Assembly: GCA_008933995.1 (NCBI GenBank)
Contig: WARS01001853.1
Span: 1,509,001-1,573,000 of the forward strand
Origin: Datnioides undecimradiatus
Lineage: Eukaryota; Chordata; Actinopteri; Lobotiformes; Datnioididae
Direction: 5' to 3'
Length of the DNA: 64,000 bases
In this document: positions 11,546 to 22,799 of the stretch, one piece after another
How positions within the stretch are numbered: the stretch's first letter is position 1
Layout of the letters: each line of letters begins with the position of its first letter
Made by a program: the position numbers and the translations under genes
The notes under the pieces: model-generated
What the model was told of the DNA's origin: nothing
What the model saw: only the letters and a program-made list of their open reading frames with translations
The model's database searches: none

Positions 11546-11745
11546 GATGCTGCCATGAACTGGTTCACACAAAGAGGGACAGGGAGAGACCAGGTGTCCC
11601 TGTGTTCCCTGGACATCAACCCAGCATGGTCAGTGAATCTGGGTTTGTGGACTGTCATGGCTAAGACAAAGGAGCTCACTGAGGACCTGCGGCTGTGCAT
11701 TGTAGCTGCTCACAAGTCAGGAAAGGGCTATAAGGGCGATTCCGC
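11546..11745 (+). mobile_element. Tc1-like transposase N-terminal fragment
   Basis: From the ATG at 11658 the frame reads MAKTKELTEDLR and HKSGKGYK, the start of the helix-turn-helix domain of Tc1-like transposases. Homology stops after about 27 codons. The codons before it are open but not recognised. Confidence 0.6.
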
Positions 11746-12450
11746 CAAAAGAGTGCCATTTCCGTCCCCAGCATATTATTTATATTAAATGTATAAACAC
11801 AAGTAATAATATAATACAAATTATATTTTATTATTATACAAAACACCGTACACATGAATCATTGTAGAAATTACAGATATATATTTTTTAAATATTTTAA
11901 AAAGGCATCTAAAACACTGATACATAGCATTTCTTGCCTGTCCCCACAGCCAAACGCTTTACCACAATGCATCATGAACAAAATCCTTCCAAAATCTTTT
12001 TTTTTTTTTTTTTTTGCATTTAAGTGTGACTCCATATTCTATCTACACTTGTAAAACAAAAGTTTTACAAAAACATCAATATATTTTGGTTAAAATTCAC
12101 ATGTTAGTGCTGTCCCCAGGTTTTCACTCATTGCTGTTACCCAAACACTCCATTCCACCAGTGACATGTTCTGCATGAAGTGACATCATTTGGGTCTTCT
12201 GCAAGTCATGGGAACACCAAAAGTAAGTTATCTCATTTATTTTTCCTTAAATCTAATGATATATTAGCTGTGTCAGAGACGGTCAATCTAAAAACTCAGT
12301 CCTGTTACCTAAATTATCTCTAAGACAATATTTGTTGATATCAAAAGTAAAATATTCAGTTAAATCTTAAGAATGTGCTCCATGTGCTCAAGCTAGTAGC
12401 ATAGATGCTAAGTGGCTAGATTTCACACAATTGCTAATTTTATGCTAAAA

Positions 12451-12526
12451 ACTCATTGCTGTTACCCTCAGTGCTGTTACTCAAACAAAGAGTAACAGCA
12501 CTGAGTTGGCGGTAACAGCAATGAGT
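12451..12526. repeat. Long imperfect inverted repeat (hairpin)
   Basis: The left arm 12451-12482 and right arm 12490-12526 are reverse complements apart from five unpaired bases (within TTGGCGG) in the right arm. The loop is AAACAAA. The arm motif ACTCATTGCTGTTACC recurs singly at about 12126 and, imperfectly, at about 13587. This may be a foldback or terminal structure of the transposon whose ORF follows. Confidence 0.85.
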
Positions 12527-12703
12527 AGGTTAGTGCCCTCTGATGCCCTTTTATATTAATTAAAATAATACAATGAATGAATGAATGTAAATAATATAAT
12601 GAATGGATGAATATTAATTAGTTTACATGATTGCATACGTTTTAAATGAAATAGGCTAACTAAAGTTGCTGTCATCTGAGATCAGTTTTGTGAATCATAA
12701 TTA

Positions 12704-13418
12704 CAGGGAGCATTGAGCGCTGCTGAAAAGCAGCGGCAGTATCGAACCAGGCGTGATGCCGAGCCAGGCGTGATGCCGAGCCAGAGAGAAGGGAAAAATA
12801 TTTAGTCAAGGAAAAGGAGAAGTACAAGAGAGATCTGCAGTCAGGCAAGAGAAAGAACATTGGTCAAGTCAGTGCCAGAGAGCAACGACAACAGCGCAGA
12901 AAGTGGAGGGAGACTTACTACAGGCTGAAGGAGAGACAAAGGGCACTACAGGAACTCCTTGCCACTCCTCCACACAGCCCAGAGCTGGCTCTAGATGTGC
13001 AGCCCAGCTTCTCAAGGTTTAGTTTTTGTATGTGTGTTGAAGGGATGTCACAATTATTTGTTTTCACAATAAATTGCGGTATTAAATGACACAATTAATT
13101 AATCTTAAAGAATCCTGAATACAGTCACTTTCCAAAAAAATTATGGTGGAACCAAATCGTCTGATGTTTATGTGTGTGATGTAAATAAATAGTTAAATAA
13201 ATAAATAAACAATAAATACATTTCTAAATAGGTTACAGACATTAATTAAACAGTGTTACTGAACAGTGTAATACAATGCAATGTGTATTTATTGTGATGT
13301 ACTTGTGTTTTAGGCAACGTGATCAAGGACAGCAAAGGCGCAGGAGAACAAAATATAAGTTGATTAAACAAATTGATGAGTTACACAGTCGTCTGAAAAA
13401 TGTAACACGAAGAAAGGA

Positions 13419-13420
<2 letters not shown>
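12704..13420 (+). pseudogene. Transposon-type basic ORF, two exons, 17-bp tandem duplication
   Basis: 12704-13016 reads LSAAEKQRQYRTRRDAE, then after a break REKYLVKEKEKYKRDL, KRKNIGQVSAREQRQQ and TPPHSPEL. It ends at a GT donor (13017). It joins in phase with 13314-13420 (acceptor TTTTAG), which reads QRRRRTKYKLIKQIDELHSR. This Lys/Arg-rich pattern recalls multi-copy, transposon-associated proteins common in fish, but I cannot name the family. The break is caused by an exact 17-bp tandem duplication (12747-12763 and 12764-12780), which shifts the frame. A (CA)n tract follows at 13420-13473. Confidence 0.6.

Positions 13421-13473
<53 letters not shown>
13420..13473. repeat. (CA)n microsatellite
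   Basis: About 27 uninterrupted CA units. Confidence 0.98.
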
Positions 13474-13477
<4 letters not shown>

Positions 13478-14225
13478 AGTTAGTGGGGCTTTCCTTTTTG
13501 ACTCCCACTATACAGTTTTTTGAAATGGGTGCAATGGGTTTGACACAATAAACAGATCACACACACTCACATAACGCACTCACATACTCATTCCTGTTAC
13601 CAAATGTTTTTTTTCTGATTATTCAATTGTTTCCTCAAAAATAAAGAAAATAAACTGTATTTTTACATTTATATTGGTTCCAACAGTTGTCTGATTGCTT
13701 AATGAAATACATGCTCAATCTTTGGATTAAATTTGTACTGTATTAAGTAACCTATAGAATTTACCCAATAAATCTGAGGTAACAATTTGCATCGACTTTT
13801 TTTGGGTAGATTTAATTCCATATATTGAGTATAAAATAACTGAAATAAAAAGCTATGAAATACTTAAATAAATTGGGTCAAATCTACCTCACATTTATGT
13901 TTATATTCAACAGCTACTTACTCAGTAAAATTGGGTCCAATTATCTCTTAATTGCTAGTAGGTAATACCTGATAATTACTAATAAAAGTTCATTAATATC
14001 AGTTAGTAACCATTCCTTATTCAGATAAGATTTACCCCCCAAAAAGACTTTCAGATGGTTATCATCTCAATGTTTTTAATCCATAAAATCATCACCAGAA
14101 CAACACAGAGTAAAGTGCAATACAGCAGCTTCACACAACATTTCCAGTAATGAACCTGTTTTATAACTCACTGAACTTAACAGCTTCAGATGTTGTTCCT
14201 GGACAATGAAACACATCTTCCTGTT

Positions 14226-14678
14226 TTAGGACATCCAGATCGTCCTGGTTGTTTGGGTGTTGATGAAGAACAGTGGTTGGGTGGGTGGGTCAGCCCCAGA
14301 ACTGGTAACACAGTGGTCTATCGGTGAGTCTCTGCTTGTGTAGGACAGACGAGAGGACCTGAAGAGAGGGCAGAAGAGAGGGCAAATAGTGAGGGTCCAC
14401 ATACGCAGACTCTGCCTGCAACAGAAAGAAGAACAAAAAAAGATATTACACAAGAGAAATGATCAGACATGTACCTGGGAAGACAAACATATAAGGGATT
14501 ATGTATAGTTCAGAGCTCTGGCTTCATTTCTCCATAACAACCTCATAAACAAGACATTATGCTGTACAGGGCGCCGACTTGCGGTGCCGCAGAGTCGAGA
14601 GCTGTGACACCGGGTCCAAGGCTCTGATACTGCAGGTTTGGTTTTAAGCCATGATATGGAATCGAGCCTCCACTCTCC
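14226..14678 (-). other. Two possible minus-strand exons of unknown identity
   Basis: On the minus strand an acceptor (TTACAG) at 14680-14679 is followed by an open frame containing GGSIPYHGLKPNLQYQSLG that stops after about 45 codons. A second acceptor (TTGCAG, about 14415) is followed by AYVDPHYLPSLLPSLQVLSS ending YQFWG-stop. Both read like protein but match nothing I recognise, and I could not join them with consistent phase. Confidence 0.2.
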
Positions 14679-16106
14679 CTGTAACAACGAACAAGCTCCA
14701 AGTCATTTATCTAACATCACAATAAGTCTGAAGCTCTTTAATGAAGTACAAATTAAACATAAGGTAAATATCCTGCATAGTTTCTCTGTGCTCCTCTGAT
14801 CAGAGCGGTCTGTCTGTCTGTTATACTTGACAAGGGTCTGTTACACAGAAATAACAGACTGTGTACTGACCTCACTACAATAAAGGCATTGGAACTGCAT
14901 CAATTAATATTCATGCTTCATAGAATGAATTACAACATGATGAAAACATTATTAAACACTGACATTCCAACAATACCCAATATAAAATAAAATAAATTCT
15001 CAAATGTTTTACTTGACCCCATGATTCCAGTGCAGCCACAGTGGGTGTTTTCACACATACTGGCGGGACACAGTGATACTTTGGGCATTTTACAGCAATG
15101 TTTGTTCTCACTCTGGTCCAAACCCAGCACCGCTGGATGAGCGTCATGTTTCCATGACGACTGACCGGAAAAGCTGTCATGTTTACATATAGAACATCTC
15201 TGTTTACATGAGTCCATAGAGTCCCGATTGTAAAATTGAAACTCTGAGAAGTCACGCTAAACTTTAACAACAGAGTCACGCCTACGCATTACACAAGTAT
15301 GCAGGTAATTTGTAGCGCGGATCATTTTGTTTATAAACGGACCGCTGCAGAGACCGACTCTAGCAGCCATGCTAACGGAGCTAACAGGTAAACAAATACA
15401 CGTGTGAGGCATTTCAGATGTTGGCGACATGTTGGTGTTTTTTCCGAGCAGCTGATGCATTGTAAATGTTTGCTTTATATCGTAGCCTACTCTTGAACTG
15501 GTGTATCATAAATACACTGATTAATTGTCCCTCATTGACAACAGTGACAACAGTGAGTCTCGGTGCAGCGTGATGGGAGAGAGCAGAGACCTTTCTACTG
15601 CACATGTTATACTTAATGGCCATTTATACCTTACCATACAACCAAAGCTGAACTATCCCCTTTACAGTCTGTGTGTTGCCTATTCAAACCTCCGCCTATT
15701 CAATAACATTAGAAAAAGCCCGCGTTGACTAGTTCCTAACATTAAAAGCAGCAGTCAGACACAGTCATGCATGCTGACTGATCTTGTAAAACCCACACCG
15801 CCAACACATTTCACTGCAAACCCTACTGACCGGCAGTTCTCCGTTTTATACTGGGATCAGTTCTGTTTGTTTCTCCATGCAGCGATTTGTCCGGACGGTA
15901 AAACAGCCACGGTGCCGCCAGGGACAGATTCAAACTTTCGTTTCAAGTAATGGCACGTAACACAGACTCACGCCGAATACAAGTGACGTGGAATATTTCA
16001 TCATTTCATAAATTACCATTTGCATTCGCACTATACACAGCAACAGCCCTATGTAAACAGCTTACCTTCACTTCTGCGGTTCGACGGCAGCCGGAGCGAG
16101 AGGAAG

Positions 16107-16158
16107 ATGGCGGTCCAAGAGTTCCCTGTCCCGCTCGCTCAGGACTCACGGCTTTGGG
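16107..16158 (+). other. Possible orphan first coding exon
   Basis: A CpG-containing leader with GGAAGATGG context is followed by MAVQEFPVPLAQDSRLWG and a GT donor at 16159 (phase 1). No downstream plus-strand exon is seen before the Tc1 fragment or the opposite-strand gene. It may be the remnant start of a lost gene, or chance. Confidence 0.25.
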
Positions 16159-16324
16159 GTATATTTGAGCCTATTTTTCCATGTAACACTTGTTACTGTT
16201 AACGAATAGGTAGTATGTGTAAAATTTACCCATTACTTTATAATTCCATGGCTGACTACAATAATCGAGTAAATTTTATACGGTTTGTATAGATTATATT
16301 TACCATTCACCAAAATCGCTTCTT

Positions 16325-16999
16325 ACAGTGTGGGAACCTAATGCTTTGGGTGTGTTTTTCAGCCAATGGACGAGGGAACCTAATCACAGTAAACGGCACC
16401 ATGAAAAAAGAGCGAAAGATTCTCAACAACAACATCAAGCAGTCTGCAGAGAAACTGTGCCTTGGGCACCAGTGGACATTTCAGCACAACAACGACCCAA
16501 AACACACAGCAAAAGTGGTGAAGAAATGGTTAGCGGACAAAAACATTAACGTTTTGCAGTGGCCCAGCCAGAGTCCTGACTTGAATCCAATTGAGAATCT
16601 GTGGAGGGAGCTAAAGATCAGGGTGATGGCAAGGAGACCCTCCAACCTGAAAGAGTTGGAGCTCATCGGTAAAGATGAATGGGCAAAAATACCAGTGGAG
16701 ACATGCAAAAAGCTGGTCAGCAATTATAGGAAGCGTTTGATTGCTGTAACAGCCAATAATGGCTTTTCTATTGATTATTGAGAAGGGTATGAATAATTTT
16801 GTACGTGCCACTTTTTGTTCAAATGTAAATAAAAGCTGAGAAAAAATTTTTTGCACAATGATGCCTCTTGTACATTGTCTTATTATCTTCTGGGAGACGC
16901 CTGTGTCATTTCCAATCAAGAAAAAACTTGCTGGTTGAATAAAAGTAACTTTAAATCAAAATTTGCCAGGGGTATGAATAATTTTGGGCTTGACTCTGT
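16325..16999 (+). mobile_element. 3' part of a Tc1-like DNA transposon
   Basis: An open frame to the TGA at 16779-16781 encodes the C-terminal half of a DD34E transposase: GHQWTFQHNNDPKHTAKVV (second Asp region) and QSPDLNPIENLWRELK (catalytic Glu). The N-terminal half is missing, so the element is 5'-truncated. A terminal-repeat-like end, GGGGTATGAATAATTTTGGG, lies at about 16970-16990. A shorter related motif at about 16785 is also present. No matching left end was found. Confidence 0.8.
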
Positions 17000-17218
17000 G
17001 TGTGTGTGTGTGTGTATTGATTTACAGATTCAGTCTGAAATAAGCTCAGGTACTGCTGATGCTAATAATAATGAACTTAGCATGAATGAAGGAGCAGCTG
17101 TGCAACACTGAACAGACGACAGACGATTCGCACTATACACAGCAACAGAGAGAGAAGGTTTATTCATTTATTCATCCAGAGAGACTGATTGATTTCCTCC
17201 AGACCACTCCAGAACAAT

Positions 17219-17322
17219 GATTATATATTGATGATCAGACAAAGATGATTATATATTGATGATCAGATAAAGATGATTGATGATCAGATAAAGATGATTA
17301 TATATTGATGATCAGATAAAGT
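17219..17322. repeat. 28-bp tandem repeat, about 4 units
   Basis: The unit ATGATTATATATTGATGATC followed by AGATAAAG is repeated. The third unit has lost the TATATTG part. It lies just past the end of the unnamed minus-strand gene. TTTATT at 17158-17163 could be that gene's polyadenylation signal. Confidence 0.9.
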
Positions 17323-17473
17323 TGATCCCTTCAACAACAAAGCAGAACTGGATTATCACTAGGTTTTTACCTCAGTTATATGAAGGTATTGAAGCTATGA
17401 AGATGTTTGAAGACCCGTCTTTGCAGTTTATCCCACAGAGAGTTAAACATGAGTATTAATTGTATTGATCATC

Positions 17474-19450
17474 TCATTTCTCTGAACCTGCTGGTTTCTT
17501 GTCCAGCTGATCAGCTCTCTCCAGCGGTGACGTACAGTCGGGCCACAGCTCCTTAACTACCTTCTCAGCTTCTGGGAATGTGTTGAATTCCCTTGCAGCT
17601 ACGATTGAAACCGTTGCTTTATCACAGAACTTGAGGGTTTCTCTCAGTCGCTCAGGGTCAAACTTCAGCACCTAAACCAGAAAAACAGCAGAAGAAGATG
17701 AAGAGCAGAACAGCTGCAGGCTCTTTGATGAACCGTTAGCATGAATGCTATGTGCTAACGCAGACTTCAATACAGGGTCCAGAGGAGGAAGATGGATGGT
17801 GGACGGACCTGCTCGTCAACATGCAGGGCGACGGCAACGTTATCCCACACGTAAAACTCATGGTTGCACATCTCCACCGTCAGCACCTGCTTCTCATCAT
17901 CTCGAATCAACTGGTATCTGACAGAAGACCAGAGACACAGAGAGACAGACTGAAACAACAGATTTGAACCTTTTCCCTTTTTCAGCTTTTATCAGTAGAA
18001 CCATCATTTCCAGACAACAACACAACTCCAGAGTTAAGCCCACATGTCACAGTGTGTGGTTAAGTCAGTAATAACAGCAGGAAGTGATGTCATGATGCCA
18101 TATTCCTGCAAAGACACTTCAACAGTTTCAATCTGTAGTTTCTGAGTTGAATCAGTTTCTGGTTCCCACCTGTGCGTCTCACTCATGGCCTCGGGCCTCC
18201 AGATGAAGCAGCCATCTTTGTAGGAGCACGCAGCCTTTGGGTCGTCAGCCAGAAGAGGGTAGGCTGAGAACTGCTCCTGATTGGCTGGGCTGTGGACCAG
18301 CACGACATGCATTACTTCCTGTTTGTACAGGACGGTCTCATACACCCGCATCTGGGGCTGATTGCCAAAGCAAAACTGGAGAGAGGAGAAGAGGTTTGAA
18401 TGGACTCAGAGTCCCTGTCAATGCAGTGAAAACAGCTTCTAGATGGTTCTGCTCAGCTGGTTGGTTCCACCACAACACAACCGATTAACTGAAAAACCCC
18501 TTCATCAGCCTCACCATCCATATTCCAGATATGTTCATTAGAATAAATTACAAAGCAGATGTTATTTAGATGTTAATCCTATAAAAGTGGATCACGTGGT
18601 GTTTGATTTTCATACCGCTGAGTTGTCAGTGTTAAAAGATGTAGTGGCAAAACGTTTCCAACCGTTCATCCATTTCATCTCTTCTGCTCACCTGCTAACT
18701 CGTTCCTACACACTCCATTTAATTCATCCATACAAATGCAACACTAGTTAGGTTTCCAGTGTCTCCTCCTCCCACTGTTGTGACTTTAAGTACTTTGTTA
18801 GAGGATTTAAATGTATACAAGAAACACATAGAAATATGATTCTACAGTGTTTATTTCAGGTTGACACTGACAAGACCCACATCTTTATGACACTTCTGAA
18901 AACACATCATTCAAACTAGAAGGGATGGGCAGAACCTGACCCTCAGTACCTGGTCGCTGTAGGCATTCAGCAGCTCCTCCAGGGGGAAGGTGAAGCGGTA
19001 CGATCCCAGTCTGGAGTCTTCCTTGAAGGCCGGGGAGGTGGCAAACTTCTCTAGGAAGCTCTGCTGCATCTGGACCTGCTCCTCAGTGCGGTCCGGGCAG
19101 ATGTTCTCCAGGAGCCTCTTTTCAGCTGAGGTTATCTCATCAGGTCCCACAGGCAGATTCCACCACAGCAGAGAGCCTTTTCCCGGGTTCCTGAAACCAC
19201 AATCCCTCCTGATGCCCCATAGTCCACTTTGGTTGGTGTCATGTTTCAGTTGAGACACACGAAACTCTGGTCTCGGTTACAGTGGGATGTTTTCTTTGAA
19301 GAGGTATTTGTTTGACAAACCAGCTGCATTCATTTCCCGCCTCAGTTCATTCAGCATCAAGTGCCGACCTTTAATATAACATTCTTCATATCCTCTCTCA
19401 TTTCGTCGTGTTTGCAGGGTCAGATCAGCTAAAAGTGGATCAGCAGACTT
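17474..19450 (-). CDS. Unrecognised protein, at least 5 exons, divergent from pgap2
   Basis: Exons in transcript order: about 19450-19281, 19190-18950, 18375-18170, 17917-17809 and 17671-17474 (TGA stop). All internal junctions are GT/AG with matching phase, giving at least about 300 residues. Recognisable stretches are GYEECYIKGRHLMLNELRRE, GSLLWWNLPVGPDEITSAEK, RLGSYRFTFPLEELLNAYSD, MRVYETVLYKQEVMHVVLVH, FIWRPEAMSETH, HEFYVWDNVAVALHVDEQ and LKFDPERLRETLKFCDKA. No signal peptide, membrane span or known catalytic motif is visible, so it is probably soluble. I cannot assign a family. The first exon is uncertain: the frame upstream of 19447 slips at an AAAAG run, and the true start may lie near ATG 19551. 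The 5' end faces pgap2, so a shared promoter in the CpG-containing 19.85-20.23 kb region is plausible. Exon 17917-17809 is duplicated at 11.1 kb. Confidence 0.7.
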
Positions 19451-19569
19451 TTCTGTTCACTCTCCTCTGACTTCGATAGGAATGATCTTTGAACTGCAAC
19501 AACAGACTGTTATGAAAGAAGTACCTGCTCCACCCATTTCATCTATTTTCATTGCAGGGCCTCACCCCT

Positions 19570-19677
19570 TTCTGCACACTCACGTTATCTTGTGTCATGT
19601 AAAAGAATTCTCTTTGTCACATTCAGATCCATTTTTTGCCACAATTGCATTTTTTTGTTTATTTGACTTTTAGGGCC

Positions 19678-19712
<35 letters not shown>

Positions 19713-19790
19713 TTCATGGTCACTGCAGATTTGTTGTTGTTTTCTGGGACTTTGTGTTGTTATTTGTTCAACAGGAGTGCAATGGTTTTT
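19570..19790. repeat. Segment duplicated at 11330-11545, with (TTTA)n
   Basis: Shared with the left duplicate, including ACTCACGTTATCTTGTGTCA and TTTCTGGGACTTTGTGTTGT. A pure (TTTA)n tract occupies about 19677-19713 here but is only two units long in the other copy. Confidence 0.8.
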
Positions 19791-19849
19791 AAACTGTTAA
19801 CTAGCTGCTAATTAAACAAATGTCTTGGCAGGAAATGGATCAGACGCGT

Positions 19850-20232
19850 TTGTTGGAGAGACTTTTATTCTGAAGGTTGTCCTGACCGGAAATCCTGCGC
19901 CTTGCTTTAGCTAGCTTGATGCCGGCTAAATGAAGCAAAGTCCGCCGCGCACTCCGGCAGAATCGTTAAACTAACGGAAAAGGCGACATAAGGCGTCAGT
20001 CAGTGAGGTCAGAGTGGCGGGAGCAGCCGCGGACACGTTTAACATTCAACTAAAACCGTTTCAACACATTTAAAGCGCCGACTGAAGTTTAAAGCTAACG
20101 TTAGCTAACTATGCTACGCTACTGAGTAGCCGCAGGAGTTAATCGGAGCTAGCGGGATTAGCTCTGTTCCAAAGGAGGTTGAATGGCAGTGAAGCGGAGC
20201 ACGTGGTCGGGCCAGACTGGGGAGCTGTAAAG
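19850..20232. promoter_or_regulatory. Putative bidirectional promoter and pgap2 non-coding exon 1
   Basis: The segment is richer in CpG than its surroundings (GTCCGCCGCGCACTCCGG and GGAGCAGCCGCGGACACG) and lies between two divergent genes. GGAGCTGTAAAGGTGAGCC near 20220-20232 offers a splice donor, consistent with an untranslated first exon of pgap2. The start site itself cannot be read from sequence. Confidence 0.4.
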
Positions 20233-20857
20233 GTGAGCCTATCACGTCACAACCTGACGTCTGCTGCTGTTTTAAACTAACTGTTAGCCACAGACTGCGT
20301 GGCAGGTCTAACGTCACGTGACTACACCACCTGTACAGGTCACTCTTATTGACTAATGTCAGCTGAAGGAAAGGAAAAATGTATACATGTACCTGTGGTA
20401 GACGTGTGTAATAGATTACTTCCAGGATACTCCATTACAATGTTCCAAGTGTCTGAATGAACTAGTTCCTTAAAGTTTGTAAACAGCTGATGTTTTTATT
20501 AAGATGATCTGTCATTGTTCTCACGTCAGCACGTGCATGAAAGTCTGTAGAACCAGACCGATTAGACTGGACCTGTTTATTAGTTTGTTATAGATGTGTT
20601 TGTTCTTGTGTAGGTGCTACAACAAGCAACGTGAAGCTCCAGAGCAGGACCTCTGTTCCTTGTGTGTCTGGATCATTTTTCCTGAGAGTAAACAAATCTG
20701 CTGGGATCAACGTGACACTTGTTTGTTTGTTTATGTTTGATCTGCAGAAAACTGCAGAATATGACTCAATGTAGCCTCAGTCACGCCGACGCCACTGCTG
20801 TGCTGTAGAGATCGAACATGTGACGTTGTCGTCGTCCGTCTGTTACGTTTGTCCAGC

Positions 20858-22763
20858 ATGCTCCAGGGGCCGTACGGGAGCCTGGACCGGGACCGGCTGC
20901 TCATCCGGGTCCCGTTCACCGGCTTCGCTGTGGGGACGGTCCTGCTCCCTCTGACCGGCCTCATCGCCTGCCTCGCCATTTCACTCATGTACCACTTTCA
21001 GGACTCGACATACACACACTGCCAGGTGAGTTGACACATGATGCAAACAGAAACGGACTGAAGGTGTTTATTTAGAAGCAACGGGGGCAGATTGTTTGTT
21101 TGTTTCTGTCAACACGATTCATTTTCAGGTTTAAGTATCAGATATATTTACATCAACACAAACAAACGTCTGACAGTGAAATCTTGTTCAAAGGCCGGTG
21201 ACCTGTGTCTGTCTCTTGTCTGAAATAAAATGAAGACGCAAAATTATAAGAAATGTGAACGCAGAGGTTTAACCCCGCCAAAACGCCACAAACACTAAAA
21301 AGCAGCAGTTTACTTCCTTCCTTTATGCTGCAGCTGTGAGAAACACAGGCTGTGACGACACAGAGCAGATCAAATCACGACGACATCAGCGTGAGTCATC
21401 GTGTTTCACAGTAGCACGAGCAGTTAATTAGGTTTATTATGTATGTTCACACGTAGAAAGAGTTTGTCCTGACACTTGATGCATAAGGACAACAAAAAGA
21501 GCAATATAAGACCGTGAAGATAAATATAGAATTTACATATTTACAATAAGAAAACAGAACATTAAAATAAACAGAAATGCTTAAAGTGTCTGGTGTTAAA
21601 TGAGAAATGCGGCTGCACAGTGTGTTATCACTGGTGCAAAACAAAGTTAATGTGACGCAGCAACAGGTGATGTCAGCGAGAAAGACCTGCTGTGCTTCTA
21701 CAGAAGCCCAGAGAGGACAAACCACACCGTGGCTCTGCAGACAACCTGTAGGTTCATCAGGAGTTCATGTTGGCTGCTGTCTGCAAACTCACCACCAGGT
21801 GGCACCGAGAGGCCACAGGGTATTAACCCCAAACACATGTGGGCCATCATTACAGCGCTGTTGTTGTTGTTGTTTGGCCCAGGTTGACACTTCAGTGACG
21901 TCTGACTCCCAGCATGCACTGCACAGTTTCCTGAAAGTCACCCACTGACAGTAACACACTCTGCACATGCAGATGATCATCCAGGCATCCTGTGTTTTAG
22001 ATATGACATCACATGATAGGATAGAATCTAGTATTAAAACATTACAAATATTAGTATTCTATATAATATTTAAGTTCTTAACAATGTTTTGATTAATAAT
22101 CATAATTAGTATCATTGTAGTGACTCAGTTGATACAGACTGATCCTAGAGCTAGAACAGGTAGAAGAGGTGACGCCACCTGTAAAAGCAGGAAGCAACGA
22201 TACGTTCCACCTGATTTCGATGCTGAAACAGTGAAAGTCTGAGTCGACCTCACCTGAGCGTCTGTCTGTGTCCACACAGGTGTCAAACTACCTGCCATCC
22301 ATCAGCTCCGCCATCAGCCGTGTGCCGGAGCGCTACATCTGGCGCGGCTGCATTGGTCTGCACTCGGCGCCGCGCTACCTGGTGGCCGCCGTCTACTTCA
22401 ACTTCTACCGTGGGCGCTTCGCGGGCAGGCTGCCAGAGCTGCTGCTGAGCGGGCTGGCTCTGGTCTGCAGCCTGGCGGAGAACAGCGGCCTGCTGCTGCT
22501 CACATACGTGTCGTCCACAGAGACATACAGTGAGACACACCGCCGACTCACTGATCGATCGATCACCAACGCTGCCAGGGTCATGTGACCGAGTAGAGAG
22601 ATGCTGATTAACAGGCTGTTTGTCTCTGCAGGCGTCCATAAGAACGGTTTCATCGTGTTCGTGGCAAGTTCGCTGCTGCACATGCTCATTACCTGCCGAC
22701 TGTGGCATGTGATCAGGAGGCACTGTGTGAACCCAGAGGTAAACTGTCTTCCTGCCTGCCTGC

Positions 22764-22799
<36 letters not shown>

